NCBI RefSeq assembly: GCF_009659535.1
Contig: NZ_VJZZ01000001.1
Coordinates: forward strand, 759,424 to 823,423
Source of the DNA: Aggregicoccus sp. 17bor-14
GTDB taxonomy: Bacteria; Myxococcota; Myxococcia; Myxococcales; Myxococcaceae
DNA: 64,000 nt
Reading direction: 5' to 3'
Part shown: positions 51,462 to 61,009 of the stretch, one piece after another
Layout of the letters: every line of letters begins with the position of its first letter
Position numbering within the stretch: the stretch's first letter is position 1
Notes under the pieces: model-generated
The model's input: the letters and a program-made list of their open reading frames with translations, nothing else
The model's database searches: none
Told to the model about the DNA's origin: nothing
Translations under genes and position numbers: made by a program

Positions 51462-52334
51462 ATGCGCCCCCTCCGCCTCGCCCTCCTCGGACTCGCTGGC
51501 CTGCTGAGCCTTCCCGCCGCTGCCGCCGAGCCCGCGGGCGCCGCGCCCCCGGCGAAGGCGCCCGCGCCCACGGTGCCGGGCCCCGCGGAGTGCAAGCCGC
51601 TGCCCGCGCTGCGCACGGCGCCCACCTTCGCGCGCGGCGAGCTGCTCGAGTTCACGCTCGACGCGCTGGGCGCCGAGGCCGGCAAGATGACGATGCGCGT
51701 GCTGCCGCCCAAGGACGGCACCCTCCCGGTGGAGGTGCACGTGCAGACCAACACCTTCTTCAGCAAGGTGCGCCGGGTGAACGGCGTGGCCATGAGCTAC
51801 CTGCACCCGCGCACGCTGCGCCCGCTGCGCCACACCGAGGACACGGTGGAGAACGAGCAGCCGCGCACCGTGAACGCGGTGTTCGGCGAGAAGGACCGCA
51901 GCGTCACCGTGGACTACACGCAGGGCCGCAGCAAGGGCCACTACGACTACCACTACCTGCACGACGGGCTGGACGTCGCCGGCGCGCTCTACCTGCTGCG
52001 CCAGCTGCCGCTGCAGCAGGGGCTGAGCATGTGCTTCGACGTGTACGGGGTGCGGCGCATGTGGCGCATGACGGGCACGGTGCTCAAGCGCGAGCACGTC
52101 TCGCTGCCGCTGGGCGAGTTCGACGCGTGGCACCTGACGGGCACCGCCGTGCGCATCGACAAGCCGGAGATGCGCCGCGACGTGCACCTGTGGGTGACCG
52201 ACGACGCGCGCCGCCTCCCGCTCGCCGCGGTGGGCACGGTGGACCTCGGCGCGGTGCGCGCCACCCTCACCGCCGTCTCCCGCCCGGGCGAGGCGCCCAA
52301 GCGCGCCCAGGGCAAGGAGGAGATGAAGTGGTAG
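51462..52334 (+). CDS. DUF3108-family secreted protein (copy 2)
   Basis: 290 aa, signal peptide at residues 1-22. A DUF3108-like domain: FARGELLEFTLDALGAEAGK, MTMRVLPPKDG, NTFFSKVRRVNGVAMSYLHP, TVDYTQGRSKGHYDYHYLHD, RMWRMTGTVLKREHVSLPLG and HLWVTDDARRLPLAAVGTVD. It differs from copy 1 in sequence but shares the strand order, so the two are distant paralogues. The start ATG at 51462 lies 35 bases after the DUF4091 stop. Its TAG and the stop of the convergent gene form the palindrome TAGCCGGCTA at 52332-52341. Function unknown. Confidence 0.78.
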   Translation: MRPLRLALLGLAGLLSLPAAAAEPAGAAPPAKAPAPTVPGPAECKPLPALRTAPTFARGELLEFTLDALGAEAGKMTMRVLPPKDGTLPVEVHVQTNTFFSKVRRVNGVAMSYLHPRTLRPLRHTEDTVENEQPRTVNAVFGEKDRSVTVDYTQGRSKGHYDYHYLHDGLDVAGALYLLRQLPLQQGLSMCFDVYGVRRMWRMTGTVLKREHVSLPLGEFDAWHLTGTAVRIDKPEMRRDVHLWVTDDARRLPLAAVGTVDLGAVRATLTAVSRPGEAPKRAQGKEEMKW

Positions 52335-52338
52335 CCGG

Positions 52339-52695
52339 CTAGCGCCCGGAGCGGTGCAGCATCCCGGCCGCCTGGGAGAGGCGGCGGCGCAGCTGGCACA
52401 CCACCGTGAGCAGGCCCTCGAGCCGCTGCAGCGCGCGCAGCTCGTCTCCCGCCTCGAGCAGCGCCGCGGGCGAGAGGCGCGGGGCGCGCAGCGCGTCCAG
52501 CACGTCGGTGAAGTGGGCCTCCACGTCGCTCAGCGCGCCGAGCCCCTCGCGCAGGTCGTCCTCGAGGAGGTCCAGCAGCACCGTGGCGTCCGCGCGCTCG
52601 GGCAGCGCCGCGGCGAGCCGCTGCACGGCCTCGCGCAGCGGGTCCGGGGCGTGGCGGCGGTGCGGAGAGCGCGAGGCGAGTGCGGTGGGGGCCAT
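52339..52695 (-). CDS. Small helical protein of unknown function
   Basis: 118 aa. After a short basic lead (ASRSPHRRHAPDP) the protein appears all-helical with heptad-like leucines: LREAVQRLAAALPERADA, LLDLLEDDLREGLGALSDV, EAHFTDVLDALRAPRL and QRLEGLLTVVCQLRRRLSQ. No membrane helix or catalytic motif is seen. It may be a small adaptor or dimeric coiled-coil protein. It lies downstream of the repeat-tailed secreted protein on the same strand. Confidence 0.55.
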   Translation of the reverse strand: MAPTALASRSPHRRHAPDPLREAVQRLAAALPERADATVLLDLLEDDLREGLGALSDVEAHFTDVLDALRAPRLSPAALLEAGDELRALQRLEGLLTVVCQLRRRLSQAAGMLHRSGR

Positions 52696-52810
52696 GGCCG
52701 AGGACGCTACAGGCCGGTAGCGGCGGGTCAATTTTTCGGGCCGCGCCGCGGCCTGCGCTCCTTGCCCACGTGAGCCCTCTCCCCAGGGAGCCCGCGCACG
52801 TCTCGGGCGA

Positions 52811-54319
52811 CTAGCGCACCGGGACCACGGGCGTGACGGCCGAGGCGGGCGCCGCGTTGAGAGGTGCCGGCGTCGCGATGAGGGGCGTGGCAGCGGAGGC
52901 CGCGGGTGAAGCGTTGAGGGGCGCGGGCGTGGCGGGCAGCGGCACCGCCGCGGCCGCGTTTGCGGGGGCCGGGCTCGCGGGCAGCGGCGTGACGGGGGTG
53001 GCCGGGCTCGCGTTCGCCGGTGCCGGGGTCGCGGGCAGGCCCGGGCTCTGCTCGCGCGGGGCGCCGGCGACGGCGCTGGTCCCCGTCCCGGTGGCAACGG
53101 CCGTGGCCGAGGCGGAGGAGCTGCCCGCGGTGAGCGGCACCACGGTGAAGCCGCCGATGGTGGAGACGGTACCGGCCGTCGTCCCCGCGGTCGCTGGAGC
53201 GCCGAAGCCCTGCACGTCTCCTGCGGGCGGCAGCTGGCCGTTGGTCGCCACGCCCGGGGTGCCCGACTGGGGGCTGGCCGCCAGTTGCACGCTCACGGCC
53301 ACCGCGGCACCCGAGGTGGGCGGCGCTCCGGTGGTGGAGACCCCGGCGGTGGTCGGCGGGACTGCGGTGGCGGCAGGAGTGCCGCCGGTCGCGGACTGCA
53401 CCGTGCCGGGAACGGTGGGCAGCGTGGCGCCGGAGGCCACCGCCGCAACCCCGACCAATCCGACGATGCCGCCCTGCAGCGCGGTGGTCGCCGAGGGCTC
53501 CGCGAACACCTCGCTGGTCCCCTGCCCCGAGCCGCCGGTCCCCGTGCCGCCCGTCTCCAGCGTGGGCGCGGCCCCGAGGGAGGCGCCTCCGGGCACCTCG
53601 CTCGAGGGCGCCCCGCTGCCGGTGGGCACCACGGCGAGCCGCGGGAGCGACTGGCCCTGCACGTCGATGGAGACGTCGTCGAAGACGAACTGGATGAAGC
53701 CGCGCGGCTCCAGGTCCACCGGCAGGTTCCACGCGAGCACCACCAGCTCGCTGTCGCCTGCGCGCGCCGAGGACAGGAGCGCGTGGGTGTCGTCGTCCGC
53801 GAAGGCGCCGGCGCTCAGCGCGGCGGCGTGGATGATGGCGTGGTCGGTGAGCAGCTGGCCGTTGCGGCTGACGCGCCCCACGCCCCACACCGCGGCGGCC
53901 GCGTGCACGCGCGTCATGTACGGGAAGCCCACCCCGGTGTCGCCGTACAGGTCCCGGTCCAGCATCACGCCGCCCGAGACCGGGTGCCAGATGCTGCGGG
54001 GGCCGCCGGCCAGCGGGGGAAAGCCCACCTGGGTGAGCTCCACGCCGTAGGTGGTGCCGCCCAGCCGGAAGGTGGCGCTGAGGTGGCCCGCGTCCCCGTA
54101 GGTGGCGCGCTCGGCGTCCACGCGGTCCTGCACCTCCAGCGTGGCCGAGCCCGTGCCCTGCTCGGGCACGAGGGTGAAGGGCACGTTGCCGTGGAGGAAG
54201 AAGCCGCCTGGCCGCTCGGTCGCCGCCCGGGCGCGCGGCCCCTCGAAGGAGAAGGGGTCCGGAGCCGCGGCTGCAGTCAGCAGACCGGAAACGACCAGTG
54301 AGAAAGCGAGTCCCGCCAT
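52811..54319 (-). CDS. Secreted protein with repeat-rich C terminus, function unknown
   Basis: 502 aa. A signal peptide at residues 1-19 is followed by a beta-rich ordered domain to about residue 235 (FFLHGNVPFTLVPEQGTG, VDAERATYGDAGHLSATFRL, IQFVFDDVSIDVQGQSLPRL). From there the sequence is low-complexity Ala/Thr/Pro/Gly with few charges. Near the end (about 430-495) a unit of the type TPAP(A/L)NAxPA is repeated four times. The tail resembles a flexible or surface-exposed spacer. No family or anchor motif is recognised. It starts a run that may include the small helical gene downstream (116-base gap). Confidence 0.65.
   Translation of the reverse strand: MAGLAFSLVVSGLLTAAAAPDPFSFEGPRARAATERPGGFFLHGNVPFTLVPEQGTGSATLEVQDRVDAERATYGDAGHLSATFRLGGTTYGVELTQVGFPPLAGGPRSIWHPVSGGVMLDRDLYGDTGVGFPYMTRVHAAAAVWGVGRVSRNGQLLTDHAIIHAAALSAGAFADDDTHALLSSARAGDSELVVLAWNLPVDLEPRGFIQFVFDDVSIDVQGQSLPRLAVVPTGSGAPSSEVPGGASLGAAPTLETGGTGTGGSGQGTSEVFAEPSATTALQGGIVGLVGVAAVASGATLPTVPGTVQSATGGTPAATAVPPTTAGVSTTGAPPTSGAAVAVSVQLAASPQSGTPGVATNGQLPPAGDVQGFGAPATAGTTAGTVSTIGGFTVVPLTAGSSSASATAVATGTGTSAVAGAPREQSPGLPATPAPANASPATPVTPLPASPAPANAAAAVPLPATPAPLNASPAASAATPLIATPAPLNAAPASAVTPVVPVR
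52826..53040 (-). repeat. Protein-coding repeats of the PAPxNA type
   Basis: Four imperfect units of the decapeptide pattern TPAP(A/L)NAxPA, 15-25 residues apart, encoded in the 3' end of the secreted-protein gene. Boundaries are approximate. Confidence 0.6.
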
Positions 54320-54373
54320 CGTGCGCTGCCCTCCTCCAGGGAAGGTAGGCAGCGCGGGCGGTTGCTGCAGCGC

Positions 54374-54892
54374 CTAGATGAGGCCGCGGGCGCGGCGGAT
54401 CTGCTCGACGGTCTTGTTGTACTCGATGTCGAAGGCGCTGGTGCCCTCCTGCAGGTGCTTCAGCCGGGCGCGCGCCTCCTTGTCGATCTCGTCGTCCACG
54501 TCCAGGTGCTTCTTGGCCACGGCGAAGATCTTGCCGCGCAGCACGTTGTCGGGCGCGAAGACCTCCTCGACGTTGCGGCTGATGAGGAGGAACTCGATCA
54601 TCTGGTTGATGACGTACTCGATGCCCTCGTCCCCCATCTTGAAGCCGCGCACGTCCGCCATCTCGCGCTTCACCTGGTTGAACTTGGAGTAGTCATAGCC
54701 GCGGCGCTCGAGCGCCTCGCGGGTGGCCTGGTTCACGCGCTCCTCGTTGGCGAGGTACTCGCGCATGATCGCCGAGAGGTCCATCTCCGCGTCCGCGACG
54801 CGCATGGGCTCCACCTCGATGTCCCCGTCCTGCATCAGCTGCTGGATGCACTCCCGCGAGATGATGGGGATCACCTTCGGATAGAGCCTCAT
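54374..54892 (-). CDS. DUF507-family protein
   Basis: 172 aa. The start MRLYPKVIPIISRECIQQLM and the distinctive RVADAEMDLSAIMREYLANE, ALERRGYDYSKFNQVKREMA, YVINQMIEFLLISRNVEEVF and HLDVDDEIDKEARARLKHLQ blocks match DUF507, a conserved family of helical cytoplasmic proteins of unknown function. Length is normal for two tandem units. A promoter candidate with an unusually dense set of inverted repeats lies just upstream. No convincing terminator separates it from uvrC, which ends 141 bases upstream on the same strand. Confidence 0.85.
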   Translation of the reverse strand: MRLYPKVIPIISRECIQQLMQDGDIEVEPMRVADAEMDLSAIMREYLANEERVNQATREALERRGYDYSKFNQVKREMADVRGFKMGDEGIEYVINQMIEFLLISRNVEEVFAPDNVLRGKIFAVAKKHLDVDDEIDKEARARLKHLQEGTSAFDIEYNKTVEQIRRARGLI

Positions 54893-54912
54893 ATCGGTCC
54901 CTTCTCTCTGAA

Positions 54913-54999
54913 TTGGCGCTCGAAAAGCTGTGTCCGCTATAAATCAGCGCCAAGCCGTGTCGCAACGAAAAAGCCCAGATTCGTTGAGGTTTTGGCGCT
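54913..54999. repeat. Three TTGGCGCT octamers and a 7-bp inverted repeat around the DUF507 promoter
   Basis: TTGGCGCT occurs at 54913-54920 and 54992-54999 on the plus strand, and as its complement AGCGCCAA at 54946-54953. A separate perfect inverted repeat CAACGAA/TTCGTTG lies at 54963-54986. The cluster spans the proposed promoter. Confidence 0.5.
54937..54965 (-). promoter_or_regulatory. Candidate sigma-70 promoter of the DUF507 gene
   Basis: On the minus strand TTGCGA (54960-54965), 17 bases and TTATAG (54937-54942), about 45 bases before the ATG. Good spacing and an AT-rich -10 in an otherwise G/C-rich region. Confidence 0.5.
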
Positions 55000-55033
55000 T
55001 TTTCTGCGGCCAACGCCCCCGGGCAGAAACTAA

Positions 55034-57028
55034 TCACTGCCCCCCTGCTGGCGAGCCTTCCGAGCGCTTTTCTTCGCTGTTTTCTGCGCCGGCCGCTCCA
55101 TCTGGCGGCGCAGTGGACACGGCGTCGGCGCTCTCTCCGCCCGCGTCCTGCAGCGAGGCCTCGCGCACCTCGTCCTGGCCCTCCGCCTCCTCCGCGTCGC
55201 CGTGCAGCGCGGCGTGGATGCGCTCCGCGACGCTGGGGCCCACCACCTCGGCGAGCTCCTCGATGGCGGCCTCGCGCACGCGCTTGAGGCTGCCGAAGTG
55301 GCGCAGCAAGAGCTTCTTGCGCCCCTCGCCCACGCCCGGGATGTCCTCGAGCACCGAGCGGAAGTTGCGCCTTCGCATCAGCTTCTGCTGGAAGGTGATG
55401 GCGAAGCGGTGCGCCTCGTCGCGCATGCGGGTGAGCATGAAGAGCTCGGCGCTGTTCTGCTGCAGCACCACCGGGTCCTTGCGCCCGAGCACGAAGATGC
55501 GCTCGGGGCTCCTCGCGCTCTCGGCGTCGCGGTCGTGCACCTCGAGGTCGCGGCTCTTGGCGAGCCCCACCACGTCCAGGTCGGTCACGCCCGCGTCCTT
55601 CATCGCCGCGTGGGCGCTGGCGAGCTGGCCCTTGCCGCCGTCGATGACCAGCAGGTCCGGGAGGTCTCCGTCCTTGAGGCCGCGCTTGAGCCTGCGTCCG
55701 ATGACCTCGTACATGCTGGCGAAGTCGTCCTGGCTCTCGAGCGTCTTGATCTTGTAGCGGCGGTAGTTGCTCTTGTCGGCCTCGCCGTCCGTCACGGCCA
55801 CCTGGCTCGCCACGATGGCCGAGCCCTGGAAGTGGCTGATGTCGAAGCACTCCATGCGCAGCGGGAGCTTCTTGAGCCCGAGCCGCGTCTGCAGCCGCTG
55901 CAGCACCGCCACGGTCTCGTCCTTCGTGCGCTTGCGCTCGCTGAAGGCCTGCTCCGCGTTCTTCGCCGCCATGCGCACCAGGTCGTGCTTCTGCCCGCGC
56001 TGCGGCGCCATCACCCGCACGCGCTCGCCCTTGCGCTCGGTGAGCAGCGCCTCGAGGCCCGCGTGGTTCTCCGGCATCGAGGGCAGGAGCACCTCCGAGG
56101 GCACGAAGTTCTCCTGGTCGTAGTAGAGGTTCACGAAGCTCTCGAGCAGCTCCTCGTCCGGGAACTCCTGCGCGCCGAGCGGGAAGGCCTGGCCGCCGGT
56201 GAGCCGGCCCTGGCGCACGTAGAGGACGTAGAAGAGCAGCCGGTCCGCCTCGCGGTGGAAGGCGAACACGTCCTGGTCGGTGAAGTCGTCGGTGGCGATC
56301 TTCTGCCGCTCGAGGCTGCGCTCGATGGCGAGCAGCTGGTCGCGGATGCGCGCCGCCTCCTCGAACTTGAGCTCCCCGGCCGCGCGCCGCATGCGCAATT
56401 TCAGCCCCGCGACGAGCTCCGTCGCCTTGCCCTCGAGGAAGAGCACCACCTCGTCCACGCTCTTCTGGTACTCGGCCTCGGGCACCGGGTACACGCACGG
56501 CGCGGGGCAGCGGCCGATCTGGTGCAGCAGGCAGGGGCGGCGCCGGTTCGCGAGCGCGTGGTCCGTGCAGGTGCGCAGCTGGAAGTAGCGGTTGATGATG
56601 CGCAGCATCTCGCGGATGGACGAGGCGCTGGAGAAGGGGCCGAAGTAGCGCGCGCCGTCCTTCTGGAAGCGGCGCACCACCTCGAGCCGCGGGTAGGGGT
56701 GCGTCTTGTCCAGGCGCAAGCTGATGTACTGCTTGTCGTCCTTGAGCAGGACGTTGAAGCGCGGCTTGTGCTTCTTGATCAGCTCGTTCTCGAGGAGCAG
56801 CGCCTCCTTCTCGTTGTGCACCAGCACCGTCTCGATGTCGCCGAGCAGCTGATCCAGCAGCGAGACGAAGACGCGCGTGTCCCCCGAGCGGGTGAAGTAG
56901 CTGCGCACGCGGCTGCGCAGGTTCACCGCCTTGCCCACGTACACGATGGTGCCGCGGCGGTCCTTCATCAGGTACACGCCGGGCTCCGTGGGGAGCGCTT
57001 CGAGCTTCTCCTCGAGCTTGCGGTCCAT
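55034..57028 (-). CDS. uvrC: UvrABC excinuclease subunit C
   Basis: 664 aa. It makes both incisions in nucleotide excision repair. The GIY-YIG nuclease is at the N terminus ([33 protein letters not shown]), followed by a cysteine-containing region ([20 protein letters not shown]), a UVR motif that contacts UvrB ([19 protein letters not shown]), the RNase-H-like endonuclease domain ([36 protein letters not shown]) and a C-terminal helix-hairpin-helix ([18 protein letters not shown]). The last 50 residues are disordered. The ATG is 6 bases after the uvrB stop. Confidence 0.96.
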   Translation of the reverse strand: MDRKLEEKLEALPTEPGVYLMKDRRGTIVYVGKAVNLRSRVRSYFTRSGDTRVFVSLLDQLLGDIETVLVHNEKEALLLENELIKKHKPRFNVLLKDDKQYISLRLDKTHPYPRLEVVRRFQKDGARYFGPFSSASSIREMLRIINRYFQLRTCTDHALANRRRPCLLHQIGRCPAPCVYPVPEAEYQKSVDEVVLFLEGKATELVAGLKLRMRRAAGELKFEEAARIRDQLLAIERSLERQKIATDDFTDQDVFAFHREADRLLFYVLYVRQGRLTGGQAFPLGAQEFPDEELLESFVNLYYDQENFVPSEVLLPSMPENHAGLEALLTERKGERVRVMAPQRGQKHDLVRMAAKNAEQAFSERKRTKDETVAVLQRLQTRLGLKKLPLRMECFDISHFQGSAIVASQVAVTDGEADKSNYRRYKIKTLESQDDFASMYEVIGRRLKRGLKDGDLPDLLVIDGGKGQLASAHAAMKDAGVTDLDVVGLAKSRDLEVHDRDAESARSPERIFVLGRKDPVVLQQNSAELFMLTRMRDEAHRFAITFQQKLMRRRNFRSVLEDIPGVGEGRKKLLLRHFGSLKRVREAAIEELAEVVGPSVAERIHAALHGDAEEAEGQDEVREASLQDAGGESADAVSTAPPDGAAGAENSEEKRSEGSPAGGQ

Positions 57029-57034
57029 GTCCCT

Positions 57035-59149
57035 CTAGCGCTTCGCCCGGGCCCTGGAGGAGCTGCTGCCGCTGCGCCCGCCCTTCTTGCGCCCCGCCAT
57101 GCCGGCGGTGTTCTCCTGCTTCACGGGCGCGGCGAGCAGCGCGCGGCTGGGCGGCTTGAGCCCCAGGTCCATGTCCTTGAGCAGCACGATGCGGTCGCGC
57201 GCGGCCGCCGCCTCCTCGAAGCGCATCTCGTCCGCCGCCTTCTGCATCTCGTCGGTGGCCTCCTGGATGAGGCGCTTGATGTCCTTCTCGCTGAGCAGGT
57301 CCGCGGGGCTGCCTTCCGCCGCGAGCGGGAGCGCGTCGGGGCTCGCGTCGTAGAGCCCGGCGGAGAGGTCCAGGATGTTGCTCTTCACCTGGCGCGGGGT
57401 GATGCCGTGCTGCTCGTTGTAGGCCTTCTGCACCGCGCGGCGGCGGTTGGTCTCCTCGATGGCCTTCTTCATCGAGTCGGTCATCTGGTCCGAGTACATG
57501 AGCACGTGGCCGTGCAGGTTGCGCGCGGCGCGGCCGATGGTCTGGATGAGGCTCACGTGGCTGCGCAGGAAGCCCTCCTTGTCCGCATCGAGGATGGCCA
57601 CCAGGCTCACCTCGGGGATGTCCAGGCCCTCGCGCAGGAGGTTGATGCCCACGAGCACGTCGAACTCGCCGCGGCGCAGGTCGCGGATGATGGCGGTGCG
57701 CTCGATGGCGCCGATGTCCGAGTGCAGGTAGCGCACCTTCACGCCCACGTCGGTGTAGTACTCGGTGAGATCCTCGGCCATGCGCTTGGTGAGCGTGGTC
57801 ACCAGCACGCGCTCGCCCTTGGCCACGCGCTTGCGGACCTCCTCGAGCAGGTCGTCCACCTGGTTGCCCGCGGGGCGCGTCTCCACCTCGGGGTCGATGA
57901 GGCCGGTGGGGCGGATGATCTGCTCCACCACCACGCCCTTGCTCTTCTGCAGCTCGTACTCGGCCGGGGTCGCGGACACGTAGACCGCCTGCGGCACCAG
58001 CTCCTCGAACTCGTTGAACTTGAGCGGGCGGTTGTCCAGCGCGCTGGGCAGGCGGAAGCCGAAGCCCACCAGCGTCTCCTTGCGGCTGCGGTCGCCGCGG
58101 TACATCGCGCCGATCTGCGGGACGGTCTGGTGGCTCTCGTCGATGACCACCAGCATGTTGCGCGGGAAGTAGTCCACGAGGCAGGGCGCGGCCTCGCCCG
58201 CCTGGCGGCCCGAGAAGTGGCGCGAGTAGTTCTCGATGCCGTTGCAGTAGCCCACCTGCTCGATCATCTCGAGGTCGAACATGGTGCGCTGCTCGAGCCG
58301 CTGCGCCTCCAGCAGCTTGCCCTCGCGCTTGAACTCGGCGAGCCGCTCCTGCAGCTCGTCGCGGATGGTGGTGAGCGCGCGCTTGCGGGTGCTCTCCTCC
58401 GTCACGTAGTGGCTCGCGGGGAAGATGACGACCTTCTCGAGCGCCGCGAGCGTGGTGCCGCGCAGCGGGTCGAACTCGATGATCTTCTCCACCTCGTCGC
58501 CGAAGAAGCTGATGCGGACGGCGCGCTCCTCCTCGTAGATGGGGAACACCTCCACCGTGTCGCCGCGGGCGCGGAAGGTGCCGCGGTGGAAGTCCAGGTC
58601 GTTGCGCTCGTACTGCGCCGCCACCAGCTGGCGCATGAAGGTGTCGCGCCCCAGCTCCGCCCCCAGCGGCACGGTGATGGCCAGGTCCACGTAGGAGCGC
58701 GCGTTGCCCAGGCCGTAGATGCAGCTGACGCTCGCCACGATGAGCACGTCGTCGCGGGTGCGCAGCGAGTGCGTGGCCGAGTGGCGCATGCGCTCGATCT
58801 CGTCGTTCACCGAGGAGTCCTTCTCGATGAAGGTGTCGGACGACGGGATGTAGGCCTCGGGCTGGTAGTAGTCGAAGTACGAGACGAAGTACTCGACGGC
58901 GTTCTCGGGGAACACCGCCTTGAACTCGCCGTACAGCTGCGCGGCCAGGGTCTTGTTGTGCGCGATGAGCAGCGTGGGCCGCTTCACGTTGGCGATGACG
59001 TTCGCCATGGTGAAGGTCTTGCCCGAGCCGGTGACGCCCAGCAGCGTCTGGTGCTTGTCGCCGCGGAGGATGCCCTCCGTGAGCTCGCCGATGGCCCGGG
59101 GCTGGTCGCCCTGGGGCTTGTGATCACTGACGATCTTGAAGTCGGGCAT
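57035..59149 (-). CDS. uvrB: UvrABC excinuclease subunit B
   Basis: 704 aa damage-verification helicase. Motifs include [16 protein letters not shown] (Walker A), the beta-hairpin region [20 protein letters not shown], Walker [17 protein letters not shown], helicase motif [40 protein letters not shown] and a C-terminal UVR motif ([20 protein letters not shown]). The ATG at 59149 gives the standard start [17 protein letters not shown]; a GTG six codons upstream lies in the loop of a hairpin. uvrB is followed by uvrC on the same strand. uvrA is not in the window. Confidence 0.96.
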   Translation of the reverse strand: MPDFKIVSDHKPQGDQPRAIGELTEGILRGDKHQTLLGVTGSGKTFTMANVIANVKRPTLLIAHNKTLAAQLYGEFKAVFPENAVEYFVSYFDYYQPEAYIPSSDTFIEKDSSVNDEIERMRHSATHSLRTRDDVLIVASVSCIYGLGNARSYVDLAITVPLGAELGRDTFMRQLVAAQYERNDLDFHRGTFRARGDTVEVFPIYEEERAVRISFFGDEVEKIIEFDPLRGTTLAALEKVVIFPASHYVTEESTRKRALTTIRDELQERLAEFKREGKLLEAQRLEQRTMFDLEMIEQVGYCNGIENYSRHFSGRQAGEAAPCLVDYFPRNMLVVIDESHQTVPQIGAMYRGDRSRKETLVGFGFRLPSALDNRPLKFNEFEELVPQAVYVSATPAEYELQKSKGVVVEQIIRPTGLIDPEVETRPAGNQVDDLLEEVRKRVAKGERVLVTTLTKRMAEDLTEYYTDVGVKVRYLHSDIGAIERTAIIRDLRRGEFDVLVGINLLREGLDIPEVSLVAILDADKEGFLRSHVSLIQTIGRAARNLHGHVLMYSDQMTDSMKKAIEETNRRRAVQKAYNEQHGITPRQVKSNILDLSAGLYDASPDALPLAAEGSPADLLSEKDIKRLIQEATDEMQKAADEMRFEEAAAARDRIVLLKDMDLGLKPPSRALLAAPVKQENTAGMAGRKKGGRSGSSSSRARAKR

Positions 59150-59176
59150 GGCCTGCGGATCTAACACCCGCAGGCC
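59150..59176 (-). promoter_or_regulatory. Nine-bp hairpin directly abutting the uvrB start codon
   Basis: GGCCTGCGG (59150-59158) pairs perfectly with CCGCAGGCC (59168-59176) around a nine-base loop. On the transcript the hairpin ends on the base before the uvrB ATG, and the alternative GTG start is in the loop. It could occlude initiation. Confidence 0.5.
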
Positions 59177-59257
59177 ACGGTCGCCGGGTCCTCGCGCCCC
59201 TCTTTTTCACCTTTCGGGCCCCGGCTGCCCAGCAGGCGACGGGGCACCGGCCCCGCG

Positions 59258-60970
59258 CTAGCGCGAGGGGGTCGCGCCGGGCGCCTGCGGGGCCGCCTTC
59301 AGGGCCTCGAGCGCCTTCTTGCGCGGGGCCTCGAACTCGTCGCCGGGCTTCCAGGTGGGCATCTGCGGCTGGCGGGCGAGGTGGGCGCCGAGCAGGAAGG
59401 CGAGCTGCATGTCCTCCACCGCGCCGGAGAGATCCCAGTCCGGGCGCAGCTCGTCGGAGGGCTGGTGGTAGTGCTCCTCCTCCCACGCCTCGCGCTGCTG
59501 CTTGCCCCACCCCTCCGGGCGGCCGCGGAAGCTCTGCCCGCTGCTGAAGTAGGCGGCCGGCACGCCCAGCTTCGCGAAGCTGAACTGGTCCGAGCGGTAG
59601 AAGAAGCCGCGGTCGGGCATCTGGTCCGGCTTCACCGTGCGGCCCTGCAGGCGGGCGAGCGCGACGAGCGGCCCGTCCAGGGTGCTCTTGCCCAGGCCGA
59701 TGGCGGTCACGTCCGTGGTGCGGCCCCAGATGTTGGCGCCGTCCAGGTTGATGTTCGCCGCGACGCGCCCGCTGGGCATGGGCAGGTGCTCGGCGAGGTA
59801 CTGGCTGCCCAGCAGGCCCTGCTCCTCGCCGGCCACCGCGGCGAAGACGATGGTGCGCGGCGGCGCCTTGGGCAGGGCGCGGAAGGCGCGCGCGACCGCG
59901 AGCATCTCGGCCACGCCCGAGGCGTTGTCCACCGCGCCGTTGTAGATGGCGTCCTCGCCCGGCTTCGCGTCCGCGTTCACCCCGAGGTGATCGTGGTGCG
60001 CGGTGTAGAGCACCACCTCCTCGCGCAAGCGGGGGTCACTGCCCGGCAGGCGCGCGAGCACGTTGGCCGTGGGGCGGCGCGAGACGGTGTTGGTGAAGGC
60101 GGTGGACACGCTCACGCCCAGCGGCACCGGGCGGAAGTCGCGCCGCTGCGCCGCGGTGCGCAGCGCGTCCAGGTCCTTGCCGCCGAGCGAGACGAGCTTG
60201 CGCGTGGCCTCCTCGGTGGTCCACGCCTTCACCGCGAGCCGGGGCCCCTGCCCCGCCGGCAGGTCGAACTGCTCGCCCGTCCACGAGCTCTGCACCACCT
60301 TCCACGGGTAGCCCGCGCTCGGGGTGGTGTGGATGATGATCGCGCCCGCGGCGCCCGCCTTCGCGGCCTGCTCGTACTTGTAGTCCCAGCGCCCGTACCA
60401 GAGGCGGGTCTTGCCGGCGAAGAGCGCGGGGTCGTCCTCGGGGTCGCTGTTCATGATGAGCAGCGTCTTGCCCTTGAGGTCTGCGCCCTTGAAGTCGTCC
60501 CAGCCGTACTCGGGCGCCACGATGCCGTAGCCCACGAAGACGAGCTCGGAGTCGGCGAGCTCGGAGCGCGCCTTCTGCTCGCCGGCCACCGCGATGAAGT
60601 CGTCGTGGAAGCGCAGCTCGGTGCGCTTGCTCCCCGCGCGCGCCTCCAGCGTCTGCGGGTGGCCGTTCACCCCCACCAGGTCGAAGGGCTGCAGGTAGCC
60701 GTCGATGCCAGGCCCGGGCACGGGCTCGAGCCCCAGCGCCTCGAGCTGCGCGGCGATGTAGCTCTGGGCGAGCTTGTCGCCGCGGGTGGCGGGCCCGCGC
60801 CCCTCGAGCAGGTCCGAGGAGAGGAAGCGCACGTGGGCGCGCAGCGCGCTCGCATCGAGCGTCTTCGCGGCGCTGCGCTCGGCCGGCGTGACGAGCGGCT
60901 CGGCGGCGAGGGCGGTGGCGGTGACGGCGGGGGTGACGAAGAGGCAGGCGGCGACAGCGAGCGAGCGCAT
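59258..60970 (-). CDS. Secreted M28-family metallopeptidase
   Basis: 570 aa with a signal peptide (about residues 1-22, cut near ALA-A). An N-terminal helical part, a PA-type insert (FVGYGIVAPEYGWDDFKGAD, AGAAGAIIIHTTPSAGYPW) and a C-terminal M28 co-catalytic zinc peptidase domain. Metal ligands and catalytic residues are in YTAHHDHLGV, YNGAVDNASGVAEML, VAGEEQGLLGSQYLAEH and NLDGANIWG; the last histidine ligand is probably in EEHYHQPSDE. Such enzymes are aminopeptidases or carboxypeptidases. The ATG at 60970 is preferred for the AGAGGG box; an ATG 15 bases upstream is possible. Confidence 0.9.
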   Translation of the reverse strand: MRSLAVAACLFVTPAVTATALAAEPLVTPAERSAAKTLDASALRAHVRFLSSDLLEGRGPATRGDKLAQSYIAAQLEALGLEPVPGPGIDGYLQPFDLVGVNGHPQTLEARAGSKRTELRFHDDFIAVAGEQKARSELADSELVFVGYGIVAPEYGWDDFKGADLKGKTLLIMNSDPEDDPALFAGKTRLWYGRWDYKYEQAAKAGAAGAIIIHTTPSAGYPWKVVQSSWTGEQFDLPAGQGPRLAVKAWTTEEATRKLVSLGGKDLDALRTAAQRRDFRPVPLGVSVSTAFTNTVSRRPTANVLARLPGSDPRLREEVVLYTAHHDHLGVNADAKPGEDAIYNGAVDNASGVAEMLAVARAFRALPKAPPRTIVFAAVAGEEQGLLGSQYLAEHLPMPSGRVAANINLDGANIWGRTTDVTAIGLGKSTLDGPLVALARLQGRTVKPDQMPDRGFFYRSDQFSFAKLGVPAAYFSSGQSFRGRPEGWGKQQREAWEEEHYHQPSDELRPDWDLSGAVEDMQLAFLLGAHLARQPQMPTWKPGDEFEAPRKKALEALKAAPQAPGATPSR

Positions 60971-61009
60971 CGGGGACCCTCTCATGGTCCCCGAAGCGTT
61001 AGCACGAAC

